The notes beneath the pieces were generated by a model. It did not search any database and was not told where the DNA came from. It worked only from the letters and a program-made list of their open reading frames with translations. Below are positions 1 through 8,251 of a stretch of DNA of 19,192 nt, piece by piece (positions within the stretch are counted from its first letter, which is position 1; every line of letters begins with the position of its first letter). A program made the position numbers and the translations under genes. The stretch is from an uncultured Eubacteriales bacterium (GTDB lineage Bacteria; Bacillota; Clostridia; Oscillospirales; Acutalibacteraceae): positions 1 through 19,192 of the forward strand of contig CAKUXU010000007.1 of assembly GCA_934700635.1 (NCBI GenBank). Reading direction: 5' to 3'.

Positions 1-2
1 TT

Positions 3-716
3 ATTATGCTTATATCTGCAGGAATGACCGGAGAAAGTATTTTTCCTATCCCGGATTTTTTCTATGATCATACAAAGGTTGATTTGAAATCCCTTTCTTC
101 TTGCAGGAATTATGATGACCTTTTAAATTCAGTTAAAAAATCGAAATATTATGATATACTTATTAATTTTAAACCGAAAAAGGGCGAAAAAATAGATGTC
201 ACCGCTGTTGAAACTTCTCTTCATAACTATCTTTATGAAATAGTTTTTAAAATTATAGATACTTATGTCAAAGGGAAAGCCAAAAAAGAGCTTAAAGATT
301 TTTTCAATCTCTATATTGATTTAAGTAATATGATAAGAATTGTCAGAATGAAAAAATTTTATAAATTGACATCTTCTTATATGATGCAAGCACTTATTAG
401 CGGAGGAACCTTAAAAAAAGAAAAACTTGAATCGTTTGTTTGTACTCCTGACAATAAACAAATGATGGCGGATATGAAACATACTTCAATGGGTAAAAAA
501 TGGTTTTCAAGGAATCTTGATATAGTTGATAAAGTACCTAGAAATATGCGCTTTAATTGGTGTAGGCACAATATTAGATTTTCTTCTTTTCCTCCGGTTG
601 TTTTAGTTTCGTATATTTTTCTTGAAGAAACTGAAATTTTAAATATAACTACAATTATTGAAGGAATAAAATACAGGCTTTCTCCTGATGAAATAAGAAA
701 AATGCTTATAATTTAA
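3..716 (+). CDS. ntpC: V-type ATP synthase subunit C (5'-partial)
   Basis: Central-axis connector of the V1V0 ATPase, which joins the rotor shaft to the membrane c/K ring at the inner face of the membrane (family knowledge, AC39/subunit d family). The frame is open from the first bases of the window. About 237 residues are visible, where the family is usually about 330-350 residues, so the N-terminal third lies outside; the ATG at position 6 is probably internal. What is seen is mostly helical, with alternating charged and hydrophobic stretches, no signal peptide and no membrane segment. Identification rests on family-like stretches such as the GMTGESIFPIPDFF start and the IDLSNMIRIVRMKKFY segment, and on the position directly before subunit I. 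The gap to the next gene is 23 nt, so it is co-transcribed. The stop TAA is at 714-716. Confidence 0.88.
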   Translation: MMLISAGMTGESIFPIPDFFYDHTKVDLKSLSSCRNYDDLLNSVKKSKYYDILINFKPKKGEKIDVTAVETSLHNYLYEIVFKIIDTYVKGKAKKELKDFFNLYIDLSNMIRIVRMKKFYKLTSSYMMQALISGGTLKKEKLESFVCTPDNKQMMADMKHTSMGKKWFSRNLDIVDKVPRNMRFNWCRHNIRFSSFPPVVLVSYIFLEETEILNITTIIEGIKYRLSPDEIRKMLII

Positions 717-739
717 AAAATGAAAGGCGGGATAACAAA

Positions 740-2698
740 GTGGCTGTATGCAAAATGAATTTAGTCAGCATTATCGGTCCGATAAAAAAACTTGATGAAT
801 TTGTAAACCTTTGCGGCGAGTCGGGAGTGTTTCAACCTGATAATGTATCTTCTTTTTATTCAAATACCGATAATTTTTTACCTATCTCTGAAGAAAATCC
901 ATATTCTTCACCTCTTTCAAAGCTAAAAAATTCAATTTATGCTTGTACTACGAAACCAGAAGATGTTGAGATTTCTAATTTTCAAGTAAGCAGAAGTAAA
1001 ATAGACAAGTATGTTAATTATTTTTCTGAAAAAGTTGAGTTTTTAGTCGATAAAAAAAGAGAAGCTCAAGCAAGAATAACTAACGTAAATGAAGAGATTG
1101 AAAAATTAAAACATTTTCATGGTCTTGACAAGACTTTAGAAGATATTCTTTCATGTGAGTATATAAAAGCTCGTTTTGGAAAGATACCTCTTGAAAATTA
1201 CAGCAGATTCGAAGAGATTGCCAGTGAGAGTGCTTCTCGTGGAATTGAACTTCTTTTCTTTGGATTTGACAGCGATAGTGAGTATAAATGGGGAATATAT
1301 TTTACTCAGCCGGAAAATCAAGAAGAAATCGATATGATTTTTTCAAAGATGCAATTCCAAGAAATAACTATGAATAGTTACCCTAAAACACCGAAGGAAC
1401 AAACTGTTTTTTTTGAAAGTCAAATAAAAGAACTTTTAAAAGAAATAGACGAATCTAAAAACAAAATTTCGGAGTTTTGGGAAAGTCAAAAAGATGAATG
1501 CATGAAGTACTATAAAAAAATAGAAAAATTAAGCATGTATTTTGAGATAAAATCTTTTGCTTCGAGGCACGGAAACAGTTTTATACTTGTGGGTTGGGTT
1601 CCAAAAGATGAAATTAAATCATTTACAAGTAAAATTGAATCTGTGAAAGAGCTAGAATATTCTATTGAAGAAGGATCCAATCTGCTAAAAAATTCCCCTC
1701 CTGTAAAGCTTAAAAATAAAAAAATATTCAAGCCTTTTGAATTTTTCGTCAGGACTTACGGAATGCCTTCGTATAATGAAATTGATCCTACGGTTTTTGT
1801 TGCTATAACTTATCCTCTTTTATTTGGGATAATGTTTGCGGATTTGGGTCAAGGATTGCTCCTTGCTTTGATTGGGTGGATAATGGTTAAGTTTATGAAT
1901 ATGAAGTTTGGAGAAGTTTTCATTCCGTGCGGTCTTTCTTCGGCACTGTTTGGTTTGATTTTCGGATCTGTATTTGGTTTTGAACATGCTCTTGACCCAA
2001 TTTATAAGAGTATTTTTGGTCTAAAAGAAAAACCAATCGAGGTCATGGAGCCTTCTTCCTCAAATATGATAATTTACTCTGCGGTTGGCATTGGAATTTT
2101 ACTCCTTATTATGTCGATGATTCTTGGAGTTTACTCGATGGTAAAGAGGAAAAATATTGGTGAAGCTATTTTTGGACCAAATGGAATATGCGGTTTGATA
2201 TTTTATATTTCGGCAATATATATGATGCTTGATTTAATGGTATTTAAAACAGGTTTAGTTAATAGTTTTTATATAGTTTTCTTGCTTATTTTGCCACTTT
2301 TCATTATTATGTTCAAAGAAGTGCTTATAAAACTCATGGAAAAAAGGAAAGATTGGCAACCTGAAAGTTGGGCAGATTATATATCTCAAAGTTTTTTTGA
2401 ACTTTTCGAAATACTTTTAAGTTATGTAACAAATACAATGTCGTTTTTAAGAGTAGGTGCATTTGTACTTGTTCATGCCGGAATGATGATGGTAGTATTT
2501 ACTATTGCTGAAATGGCAGGTCAAGGAATAGGTTATTATTTAGCACTTATTATTGGAAACATATTTGTTATAGCACTTGAGGCTTTACTTTCCGGTATAC
2601 AGGTTTTAAGACTTGAGTTTTATGAGATGTTCAGTAAGTTTTTTGAAGGTCAAGGAAGAGAGTATTCACCTGTTACTGCTAATAAAGCAGTCAGATAA
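740..2698 (+). CDS. ntpI: V-type ATP synthase subunit I (stator a subunit)
   Basis: Membrane stator subunit that forms the two ion half-channels beside the rotor ring. The 652 residues match the family length. Residues 1 to about 340 form the cytoplasmic arm, with a helical region rich in Lys and Glu around 95-125 and again around 225-265. From about 345 there are several hydrophobic segments. The motif SFLRVGAFVLVHAG holds Arg571, in the place of the essential channel arginine that faces the rotor carboxylate. The start is GTG at 740, chosen because AAGGCGG (724-730) lies 9 nt upstream; the next in-frame ATG (755) is too far from it. The gene lies 23 nt after ntpC and 29 nt before ntpK. Confidence 0.93.
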   Translation: MAVCKMNLVSIIGPIKKLDEFVNLCGESGVFQPDNVSSFYSNTDNFLPISEENPYSSPLSKLKNSIYACTTKPEDVEISNFQVSRSKIDKYVNYFSEKVEFLVDKKREAQARITNVNEEIEKLKHFHGLDKTLEDILSCEYIKARFGKIPLENYSRFEEIASESASRGIELLFFGFDSDSEYKWGIYFTQPENQEEIDMIFSKMQFQEITMNSYPKTPKEQTVFFESQIKELLKEIDESKNKISEFWESQKDECMKYYKKIEKLSMYFEIKSFASRHGNSFILVGWVPKDEIKSFTSKIESVKELEYSIEEGSNLLKNSPPVKLKNKKIFKPFEFFVRTYGMPSYNEIDPTVFVAITYPLLFGIMFADLGQGLLLALIGWIMVKFMNMKFGEVFIPCGLSSALFGLIFGSVFGFEHALDPIYKSIFGLKEKPIEVMEPSSSNMIIYSAVGIGILLLIMSMILGVYSMVKRKNIGEAIFGPNGICGLIFYISAIYMMLDLMVFKTGLVNSFYIVFLLILPLFIIMFKEVLIKLMEKRKDWQPESWADYISQSFFELFEILLSYVTNTMSFLRVGAFVLVHAGMMMVVFTIAEMAGQGIGYYLALIIGNIFVIALEALLSGIQVLRLEFYEMFSKFFEGQGREYSPVTANKAVR

Positions 2699-2727
2699 AA
2701 AATAAAAATATTTGGAGGATTAACATT

Positions 2728-3198
2728 ATGAAAATTTTATATTTTATTATTCCAGCATTACTTATAATCTTTAGTTCATGGATAGCTGTTAAAGTAGTTA
2801 AAAGAGGAGCAAATAAGAAAAAAGCAGTTTTGTTTCAAATAGCATCTGTCGCAATTTTTATGTTTATATCGATTTTCTCTTGTGCAAGCAGTGCTTCTGC
2901 AGTAAGTTCTTCTGAAAGTAGTTCTTCATCAGGATCTAGTGTTCAAACTACAGCAAGTTCAAAAGCTTCCGCATATGGTGTTGGATTAATTGCTGCCGCT
3001 TTGGTTACAGGACTTTCAGGTATAGGCGGAGGAATAGCTGTTGCTTCTGCTGCACCAGCTGCTATTGCTGCAACTTCTGAAGATCCAAAAGCATTCGGTA
3101 AAGCACTTATTTTCGTTGCACTCGGTGAAGGTATTGCTCTTTACGGATTGCTCGTTTCAATTATGATTTTCGGTAAATTAGATGTACTTCTTCAATAG
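2728..3198 (+). CDS. ntpK: V-type ATP synthase subunit K (rotor c subunit) with divergent N-terminal hairpin
   Basis: Proteolipid of the ion-carrying rotor ring. The C-terminal half (about 83-150) is a normal c-subunit hairpin: a glycine/alanine-rich helix (GLSGIGGGIAVASAA), a cytoplasmic SEDPK loop, and a second helix with the carboxylate Glu134 in VALGEGIALYGLLVS. The N-terminal half differs from an ordinary 16-kDa proteolipid. It has two hydrophobic segments (about 4-23 and 33-52) joined by a basic KRGANKKK loop and has no glycine motif or carboxylate. A serine-rich linker (about 51-82) joins the halves. By the positive-inside rule both hairpins have the same orientation, with the linker outside the cytoplasm. 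The total of 156 residues equals a classical two-hairpin K. The start ATG has GGAGG 9 nt upstream. Confidence 0.9.
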   Translation: MKILYFIIPALLIIFSSWIAVKVVKRGANKKKAVLFQIASVAIFMFISIFSCASSASAVSSSESSSSSGSSVQTTASSKASAYGVGLIAAALVTGLSGIGGGIAVASAAPAAIAATSEDPKAFGKALIFVALGEGIALYGLLVSIMIFGKLDVLLQ

Positions 3199-3208
3199 GA
3201 GGTAAAAA

Positions 3209-3517
3209 ATGAGATTTCAACTTATAAGTGATAATACAGATATAATAGTAGGCATGCGTCTTGCCGGTATTTCCGGAGTTATGGTTAAGGGAGTCGAAGA
3301 GACTAGAAAAGCACTTTTGGAAGCAGTTCAAATTGAAGATGTTGCAATAGTTTTAATAACTGAAAATTTAGTTAAACTTTGCGAAGATCTTGTATACGAG
3401 CTTAAGATGAAATGTCATAAACCTCTTATAGTTGAAATACCAGACGGAAAATCCGGAGGAAGAAAAAAAGATTCCATAACAAGGTATATAAGAGATGCTA
3501 TAGGATTGAAAATATAG
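3209..3517 (+). CDS. ntpG: V-type ATP synthase subunit F (central stalk)
   Basis: Small central-stalk subunit that binds subunit D and regulates the catalytic head. It is called F in most systems and NtpG in the enterococcal naming. It has 102 residues, the normal size, with a Rossmann-like alternation of strands and helices: strand FQLISD, a VGMRLAGISG helix, the hydrophobic strand VAIVLITE, and the family-typical strand and turn LIVEIPD followed by a C-terminal helix (DSITRYIRDAIGLKI). The start ATG lies 7 nt after AGGAGG and 10 nt after the ntpK stop, so it is part of the same transcript. Confidence 0.9.
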   Translation: MRFQLISDNTDIIVGMRLAGISGVMVKGVEETRKALLEAVQIEDVAIVLITENLVKLCEDLVYELKMKCHKPLIVEIPDGKSGGRKKDSITRYIRDAIGLKI

Positions 3518-3554
3518 TAAACATAAAGCTTTTAAGTTAGGAGGGATTTGACTT

Positions 3555-4148
3555 ATGCGTAAAAGCTATAAAGCAAGCAATTTTTTAGACACTATAAATA
3601 AGTATACTAAGAGAAAACACTCTGAAACTTTAGAAGATATTAAAAAGCAAGAAGAAATAGAACTTCGTAAGGCAGAAGAGGAAATAATCGAAGATGCAAA
3701 CGCAATGATAAATAAAGAATTAATTGCAATGAAAAATAAAGTATCTATAGAAGTTTCGAGAAAAGAGTTGGCAGAAAGAAAAAAATTCTTCCGCCGAAGA
3801 AAAGAAATTATGGAAGACATGTTTAAAGAATGTCATAAGAGGTTGGTTGATTTTTCTGTTTCCGAAAGATATAAGGAATTTTTAAAAAAGTATGCCACAG
3901 CAATAGCAAATTATTTACACAGCAGTGATATAGTCTTATTCATTAAAGAAGAAGATTTAAAATATAAAGATATAATTTGTGAAGCTTTTGGAAAACCTTG
4001 TGAAATCGTTGGAGATAAAGATATTTTAATAGGTGGTATAAAAGGATATAGCCGATCTCTTGGAATAATAGCTGATGAAACATTAGATGCAAAACTAAAA
4101 GAACAACTTGATTGGGCAGCTGAAGAATTTGGAATTTTATTAGTTTAG
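3555..4148 (+). CDS. ntpE: V-type ATP synthase subunit E (peripheral stalk)
   Basis: Peripheral-stalk subunit that ties the A/B head to subunit I. It has 197 residues, as expected. Residues about 25-95 are a long highly charged helix (runs of Lys, Arg and Glu with few prolines) that should form the coiled coil with the small stalk partner. The C-terminal part (about 105-197) is a mixed alpha/beta domain with the family-like GGIKGYSRSLGIIADETLDAKL segment. The start ATG has AGGAGGG 9 nt upstream. No gene for the small coiled-coil partner (NtpF/subunit G/H) is seen in the window; it may lie upstream of ntpC. Confidence 0.9.
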   Translation: MRKSYKASNFLDTINKYTKRKHSETLEDIKKQEEIELRKAEEEIIEDANAMINKELIAMKNKVSIEVSRKELAERKKFFRRRKEIMEDMFKECHKRLVDFSVSERYKEFLKKYATAIANYLHSSDIVLFIKEEDLKYKDIICEAFGKPCEIVGDKDILIGGIKGYSRSLGIIADETLDAKLKEQLDWAAEEFGILLV

Positions 4149-4168
4149 GTATTAAAATATTTTAAACT

Positions 4169-4218
4169 AGGAGGATAAGCGTTTAGTTCAAATACTATAC
4201 GCTTCTTTGATTAATATG
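4169..4218 (+). promoter_or_regulatory. Ribosome binding site separated from ntpA start by a stem-loop
   Basis: A perfect AGGAGG lies at 4169-4174, but no ATG, GTG or TTG is within normal distance. Between it and the start sit AAGCGT (4177-4182) and its exact complement ACGCTT (4199-4204). After one T-T mismatch, TAGT (4184-4187) pairs with ACTA (4194-4197), leaving a six-base loop. Folded, the hairpin leaves about 13 unpaired bases from the AGGAGG to the ATG at 4216, or about 4 to a TTG at 4207. Inference: the stem brings the Shine-Dalgarno and start codon together, and its folding could tune A-subunit synthesis. Confidence 0.6.
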
Positions 4219-5982
4219 AAAGAAAAAAATGTGATATATGGAATAAATGGTCCGGTTGTTACTGTAAAAAACACCAAATCATTTTCAATGATGGAAATGG
4301 TTTACGTTGGAAAAGAACGTTTAATAGGTGAAGTTATAGGAATAACCGATGAACAAACAACAATTCAAGTTTATGAAGAAACTACAGGGTTAAAACCCGG
4401 TGAATTAGTTGAAGGAACTGGCGGACCTATGAAAGTTTGTTTAGGTCCGGGGCTTCTTGACAATATTTTTGACGGTATAGAAAGACCGCTAAAAGCAATA
4501 GAAAATCAAAGTGGAGTTTTTATTTCCAGAGGGTGTAATGTCGAAGCGCTTGACACCGAAAAACTTTGGAATACTGAAATTTTGGTAAAAATCGGTGATT
4601 TTTTATCCGAAGGTACTGTTTATGCAATATGCAAAGAAACTTCTATAATTGATCATAAATGTATGATTCCTCCAGAAACTTCTGGTGAAGTTATTGAAGT
4701 TAAGCCAAGTGGGAAATATAAAGTCCATGATGTTATAGTAAAAATTAAAACGGATAAAGGTGAAATCAAAGAGCTTTCACTTTGCCAGTATTGGCCTATT
4801 AGAAGACCTCGTCCGGTTAAGAAAAGACTTCCTTCAAATATTCCTTTGATTACAGGTCAACGTGTTATTGATACATTGTTTCCTGTTGCAAAAGGAGGCG
4901 TTGCAGCTGTTCCTGGAGGATTTGGAACAGGTAAAACCATGACTCAGCATCAACTTGCAAAATGGTGCGATGCAGATATAATAGTCTATGTTGGTTGTGG
5001 TGAACGTGGAAATGAAATGTGCCAAGTAGTTGATGAATTTTCAAAGCTTATGGATCCAAAATCCGGAAAACCTATGACTGAGCGTACTATATTAATAGCA
5101 AATACTTCAAATATGCCTGTTGCTGCTCGTGAAGCTTCTATTTATACAGGTATAACCCTTGCAGAGTATTACAGAGATATGGGTTATGATGTTGCTATAA
5201 TGGCAGATTCAACTTCAAGATGGGCTGAGGCTCTCAGAGAAATTTCTGGAAGACTTGAAGAAATGCCCGCTGAAGAAGGATTTCCTCCTTATCTTCCGTC
5301 AAGACTTTCAGAATTTTATGAAAGAGCTGGAAGAACAAAAGTTTTAGGTGGACTTGAAGGATCTGTTACCATAATAGGTGCGGTTTCTCCTCAAGGGTCG
5401 GATTTTTCTGAACCTGTAACTCAAAATACTAAACGTTTTGTTAGATGTTTTTGGGCTCTTGACAAAGCACTTGCATATGCAAGGCATTACCCTGCTATTA
5501 ACTGGATTAATAGTTACAGTGAATATTTTTCTGATCTTGATAAATGGTATAACGACAATGTTGGATATTCATTTGTTAAATATAGAAAAAAAATAGCATC
5601 TATTTTAAGTGAAGAAGACAAACTTATGGAAATAGTTAAACTTGTTGGTGCAGATGTTCTTCCTGATGACCAAAAATTGATAATTGAAATAGCAAGAGTA
5701 ATAAGAGTTGGATTTTTGCAGCAAAATGCATTCCATAAAGAAGATACTTTTGTTCCTCTTGAAAAACAAAAAAAGATGATGAAATCCATTTTGTATCTTT
5801 ACAAAAGAATGCGTCAGTTAATTTCTGCTTCTATACCGATTTCCAGAGCTCTTGAAAGCGGAATATTCGACAAACTCACAAGAATAAAATATGATGTTCC
5901 AAATGATAAAATAAACAAAATAGATGATTACAGAAAAGAAATTGATACTGTGCTTGATAAAATTATTAGTGAAAAGGTTTAA
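4216..5982 (+). CDS. ntpA: V-type ATP synthase catalytic subunit A
   Basis: Catalytic nucleotide-binding subunit of the V1 head. With the ATG at 4216 it has 588 residues, the normal length. From the N terminus: beta-barrel domain (INGPVV, VYEETTGLKPGE), the bulge domain specific to A subunits (about 110-185), then the catalytic core with Walker A GGFGTGKT (about 234-241), GCGERGNEM carrying the catalytic Glu, the ANTSNMPVAAREASIYTG segment, the Walker B region VAIMADSTSRWAEALRE, and a C-terminal helical domain. An in-frame TTG at 4207 would add three residues; I prefer the ATG because its N terminus fits the family. Neither start has a normally spaced ribosome binding site (see the stem-loop entry). 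Downstream, ntpB follows after 24 nt. Confidence 0.95.
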   Translation: MKEKNVIYGINGPVVTVKNTKSFSMMEMVYVGKERLIGEVIGITDEQTTIQVYEETTGLKPGELVEGTGGPMKVCLGPGLLDNIFDGIERPLKAIENQSGVFISRGCNVEALDTEKLWNTEILVKIGDFLSEGTVYAICKETSIIDHKCMIPPETSGEVIEVKPSGKYKVHDVIVKIKTDKGEIKELSLCQYWPIRRPRPVKKRLPSNIPLITGQRVIDTLFPVAKGGVAAVPGGFGTGKTMTQHQLAKWCDADIIVYVGCGERGNEMCQVVDEFSKLMDPKSGKPMTERTILIANTSNMPVAAREASIYTGITLAEYYRDMGYDVAIMADSTSRWAEALREISGRLEEMPAEEGFPPYLPSRLSEFYERAGRTKVLGGLEGSVTIIGAVSPQGSDFSEPVTQNTKRFVRCFWALDKALAYARHYPAINWINSYSEYFSDLDKWYNDNVGYSFVKYRKKIASILSEEDKLMEIVKLVGADVLPDDQKLIIEIARVIRVGFLQQNAFHKEDTFVPLEKQKKMMKSILYLYKRMRQLISASIPISRALESGIFDKLTRIKYDVPNDKINKIDDYRKEIDTVLDKIISEKV

Positions 5983-6006
5983 AATTTAAGGAGGTGTATT
6001 TTTTTA

Positions 6007-7458
6007 ATGGTTTTAAATTATGTTGGATTAAAAGAAATTAGTGGTTCTCTTATAGTTTTGGATGGAGTTGAAAATGCTTCATATGAAGAAGTTGTTGACA
6101 TAAAATTAAGTGATGGAAATTACAGAAAAGGCAGAGTAGTTCAAATAGATGGTAAAAGAGTAGTGGTACAGGTTTTTGAAGGAACAGGTTCAATATCCCT
6201 TTCAAATACCAGTGTTAAACTTCAAGGCCATCCTATGGAAATTTCTCTTTCTCCCGAAATACTGGGAAGAGTTTTCAGTGGATCAGGTAAGCCTCTTGAT
6301 AATCTCGGTAGAGTTTTCCCTCATAAAAAAATGAATATTAATGGAACTCCAATAAATCCTATATCAAGAGTATACCCGCAAAATTATATTAATACAGGAA
6401 TTTCAGCTATTGATGTTTTATCGACACTTATAAGAGGTCAGAAATTACCTATTTTTTCTGGCTCAGGTATGAAACATAATGAGCTTGCTGTTCAGATAGC
6501 ACGTCAAGCAAAAATAGATGATAAAGGAAAAGGAAATTTGGCAATAGTTTTTGCTGCTATGGGAGTAAAAAATGATGTTGCGGAATATTTCAGACGTAAA
6601 TTTGATGAAACAGGCGTAATTGAAAGGGTTGTTATGTATCTTAACCTTTCAAGCGACCCTGTAATCGAAAGAATTTTAGCTCCGAGATGTGCTTTGACAA
6701 CCGCTGAGTATTTAGCTTTTGAACTTGGAATGCATGTTCTTGTTATAATGACGGATATGACTTCATATGCAGAAGCACTCAGAGAATTCAGTTCTTCCAA
6801 AGGAGAAATCCCTGGAAGAAAGGGTTATCCTGGATATCTTTACTCTGACTTTGCATCACTTTATGAAAGAGCAGGAATGGTAAAAGGAAAACAAGGATCT
6901 ATAACTCAAATACCTATTTTAACAATGCCTAATGACGATATTACTCATCCTGTTCCGGATTTAACAGGATATATAACCGAAGGTCAGATAGTTTTAGACA
7001 GATCTATGGACAGAAAAGGAAATTATCCTCCTATTTCGGTTCTTCCTTCTCTTTCTCGTCTTATGAAGGACGGTATCGGCGAAGGATTCACCAGAGCAGA
7101 TCATCCAGAACTTGCAAATCAGCTTTTTGCAGCATATGCAAAAGTTCAAGATGCAAGAGCACTTGCATCGGTTATCGGTGAAGAAGACCTTTCTGCTATC
7201 GATAAGTTATACATTGAGTTTGGTAAAGCTTTCGAAAATAGATTTATAAGTCAAGGATTTAACGAAAATAGAACTATTGAACAAAGCTTAGATCTCGGAT
7301 GGAAGCTTCTATCAATTTTACCGCGTCAAGAACTGGATAGAGTCAGTAGTGAAACATTGGATAAATTTTATATTGAAGATAAAGATCTTCTTAAACGTAA
7401 AATTACTATCGATTTGTTTGAAAACGATGAAAATGACGAAGATATCGATGACAATTAA
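6007..7458 (+). CDS. ntpB: V-type ATP synthase regulatory subunit B
   Basis: Non-catalytic partner of subunit A in the A3B3 head. It has 483 residues with the expected N-terminal barrel, nucleotide-binding-like core and C-terminal helical domain, plus a very acidic tail. Where A has a Walker A loop, this protein has the degenerate SGSGMKHNE (151-159), as B subunits do. The [20 protein letters not shown] segment contains Arg351, in the position of the arginine finger that reaches into the A-site. The start ATG lies 10 nt after AAGGAGGTG (5988-5996). The gap to ntpD is 18 nt. Confidence 0.95.
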   Translation: MVLNYVGLKEISGSLIVLDGVENASYEEVVDIKLSDGNYRKGRVVQIDGKRVVVQVFEGTGSISLSNTSVKLQGHPMEISLSPEILGRVFSGSGKPLDNLGRVFPHKKMNINGTPINPISRVYPQNYINTGISAIDVLSTLIRGQKLPIFSGSGMKHNELAVQIARQAKIDDKGKGNLAIVFAAMGVKNDVAEYFRRKFDETGVIERVVMYLNLSSDPVIERILAPRCALTTAEYLAFELGMHVLVIMTDMTSYAEALREFSSSKGEIPGRKGYPGYLYSDFASLYERAGMVKGKQGSITQIPILTMPNDDITHPVPDLTGYITEGQIVLDRSMDRKGNYPPISVLPSLSRLMKDGIGEGFTRADHPELANQLFAAYAKVQDARALASVIGEEDLSAIDKLYIEFGKAFENRFISQGFNENRTIEQSLDLGWKLLSILPRQELDRVSSETLDKFYIEDKDLLKRKITIDLFENDENDEDIDDN

Positions 7459-7476
7459 GTAGAGGAGGGATTGTAA

Positions 7477-8085
7477 TTGATTGCTCCAACAAAAGGGAAT
7501 TTAATAGCTACAAAAAAGTCTTATGATTTATCAAAAGTTGGTTTTGAGCTTCTTGACCGAAAAAGAAATATCCTTATTCGTGAAATGATGACTTTAATTG
7601 AAAAAGCAGAGGAAATACAAAGCAATATTGATGCAATATATACCAAAGCTTTTAACATGCTTCATAATGCAAATATTTCACTTGGTGTTTGCCAAGAGCT
7701 TTCTCTTGCTGTACCTATTGAATCTAGATTAAAGCTTTCATTTAGGAGCGTTATGGGTGTTGAAATACCTATTGTTCAGTTTATAGAGCTTGAAAATGCA
7801 GAAGTTCCATTTGGACTTTATAATTCAAATTCAGATCTTGACAAAGCTTACTCTTGTTTTAGAGAGGTTCGTAGATTGACAGCAACTTTAGCAGAAGTTG
7901 AAAGCAGTGTTTACCTTCTTGCCAATGCAATAAAAAAGACTCAAAAGCGAGCAAATGCACTTAAAAATGTTATGATCCCGAAATTTGAAAGTATGATAAC
8001 ATTTATAACTGACGCATTGGAAGAAAAAGAAAGAGAAGAATTTTCGAGACTAAAGGTTATGAAAAATAGCAAAAAATCAAAATAG
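7477..8085 (+). CDS. ntpD: V-type ATP synthase subunit D (rotor shaft)
   Basis: Rotor shaft that turns inside the A3B3 head. Its 202 residues match the family. The two long terminal helices are evident: IAPTKGNLIATKKSYDLSKVGFELLDRKRNILIREM at the N terminus is typical of subunit D, and TQKRANALKNVMIPKFE begins the return helix of the antiparallel coiled coil. The start is TTG at 7477, with AGAGGAGG (7461-7468) 8 nt upstream; no ATG or GTG competes in that position. It is the last gene of the operon, and its stop codon overlaps the left arm of the terminator hairpin. Confidence 0.93.
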   Translation: MIAPTKGNLIATKKSYDLSKVGFELLDRKRNILIREMMTLIEKAEEIQSNIDAIYTKAFNMLHNANISLGVCQELSLAVPIESRLKLSFRSVMGVEIPIVQFIELENAEVPFGLYNSNSDLDKAYSCFREVRRLTATLAEVESSVYLLANAIKKTQKRANALKNVMIPKFESMITFITDALEEKEREEFSRLKVMKNSKKSK

Positions 8086-8115
8086 ACTTTCTAAATTTAA
8101 GAAAGTCTGTTTTTC
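8084..8115 (+). terminator. Intrinsic terminator of the V-ATPase operon
   Basis: AGACTTTCT (8084-8092) and AGAAAGTCT (8100-8108) are perfect inverted repeats, giving a nine-base-pair stem with a seven-base AT loop, followed by GTTTTTC. The stem begins inside the ntpD stop codon. It separates the ATPase operon from the export operon. Confidence 0.85.
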
Positions 8116-8148
8116 TTGATATAAATAAATAATTTTTTTGATTTGCTA

Positions 8149-8177
8149 TTGACTTTTTTATGGAATATATTTATTAT
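8149..8177 (+). promoter_or_regulatory. Sigma-A-type promoter for the export operon
   Basis: TTGACT (8149-8154) and TATTAT (8172-8177) are separated by exactly 17 bases, in the AT-rich gap after the ATPase terminator and about 75 nt before the first export gene. Each hexamer differs from consensus at one base. No operator-like palindrome was recognised next to it. Start-site assignment is inference. Confidence 0.65.
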
Positions 8178-8251
8178 ATATATGTGAAACAATATTTTTA
8201 GGGTTTATATGCATATTTTTATTTAAAATTAATTGAAAGAAGGTATTTGTT

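Noticed and set aside
4207..4215. TTG at 4207 as the ntpA start
   Set aside because: It cannot be excluded if the upstream hairpin folds, but the ATG at 4216 gives the better family N terminus and is a stronger codon, so it was preferred.
8116..8251. Hidden small peptide gene or RNA between the ATPase and export operons
   Set aside because: The stretch is AT-rich and holds only the promoter and the ribosome binding site. No start with a Shine-Dalgarno followed by a meaningful frame was seen.
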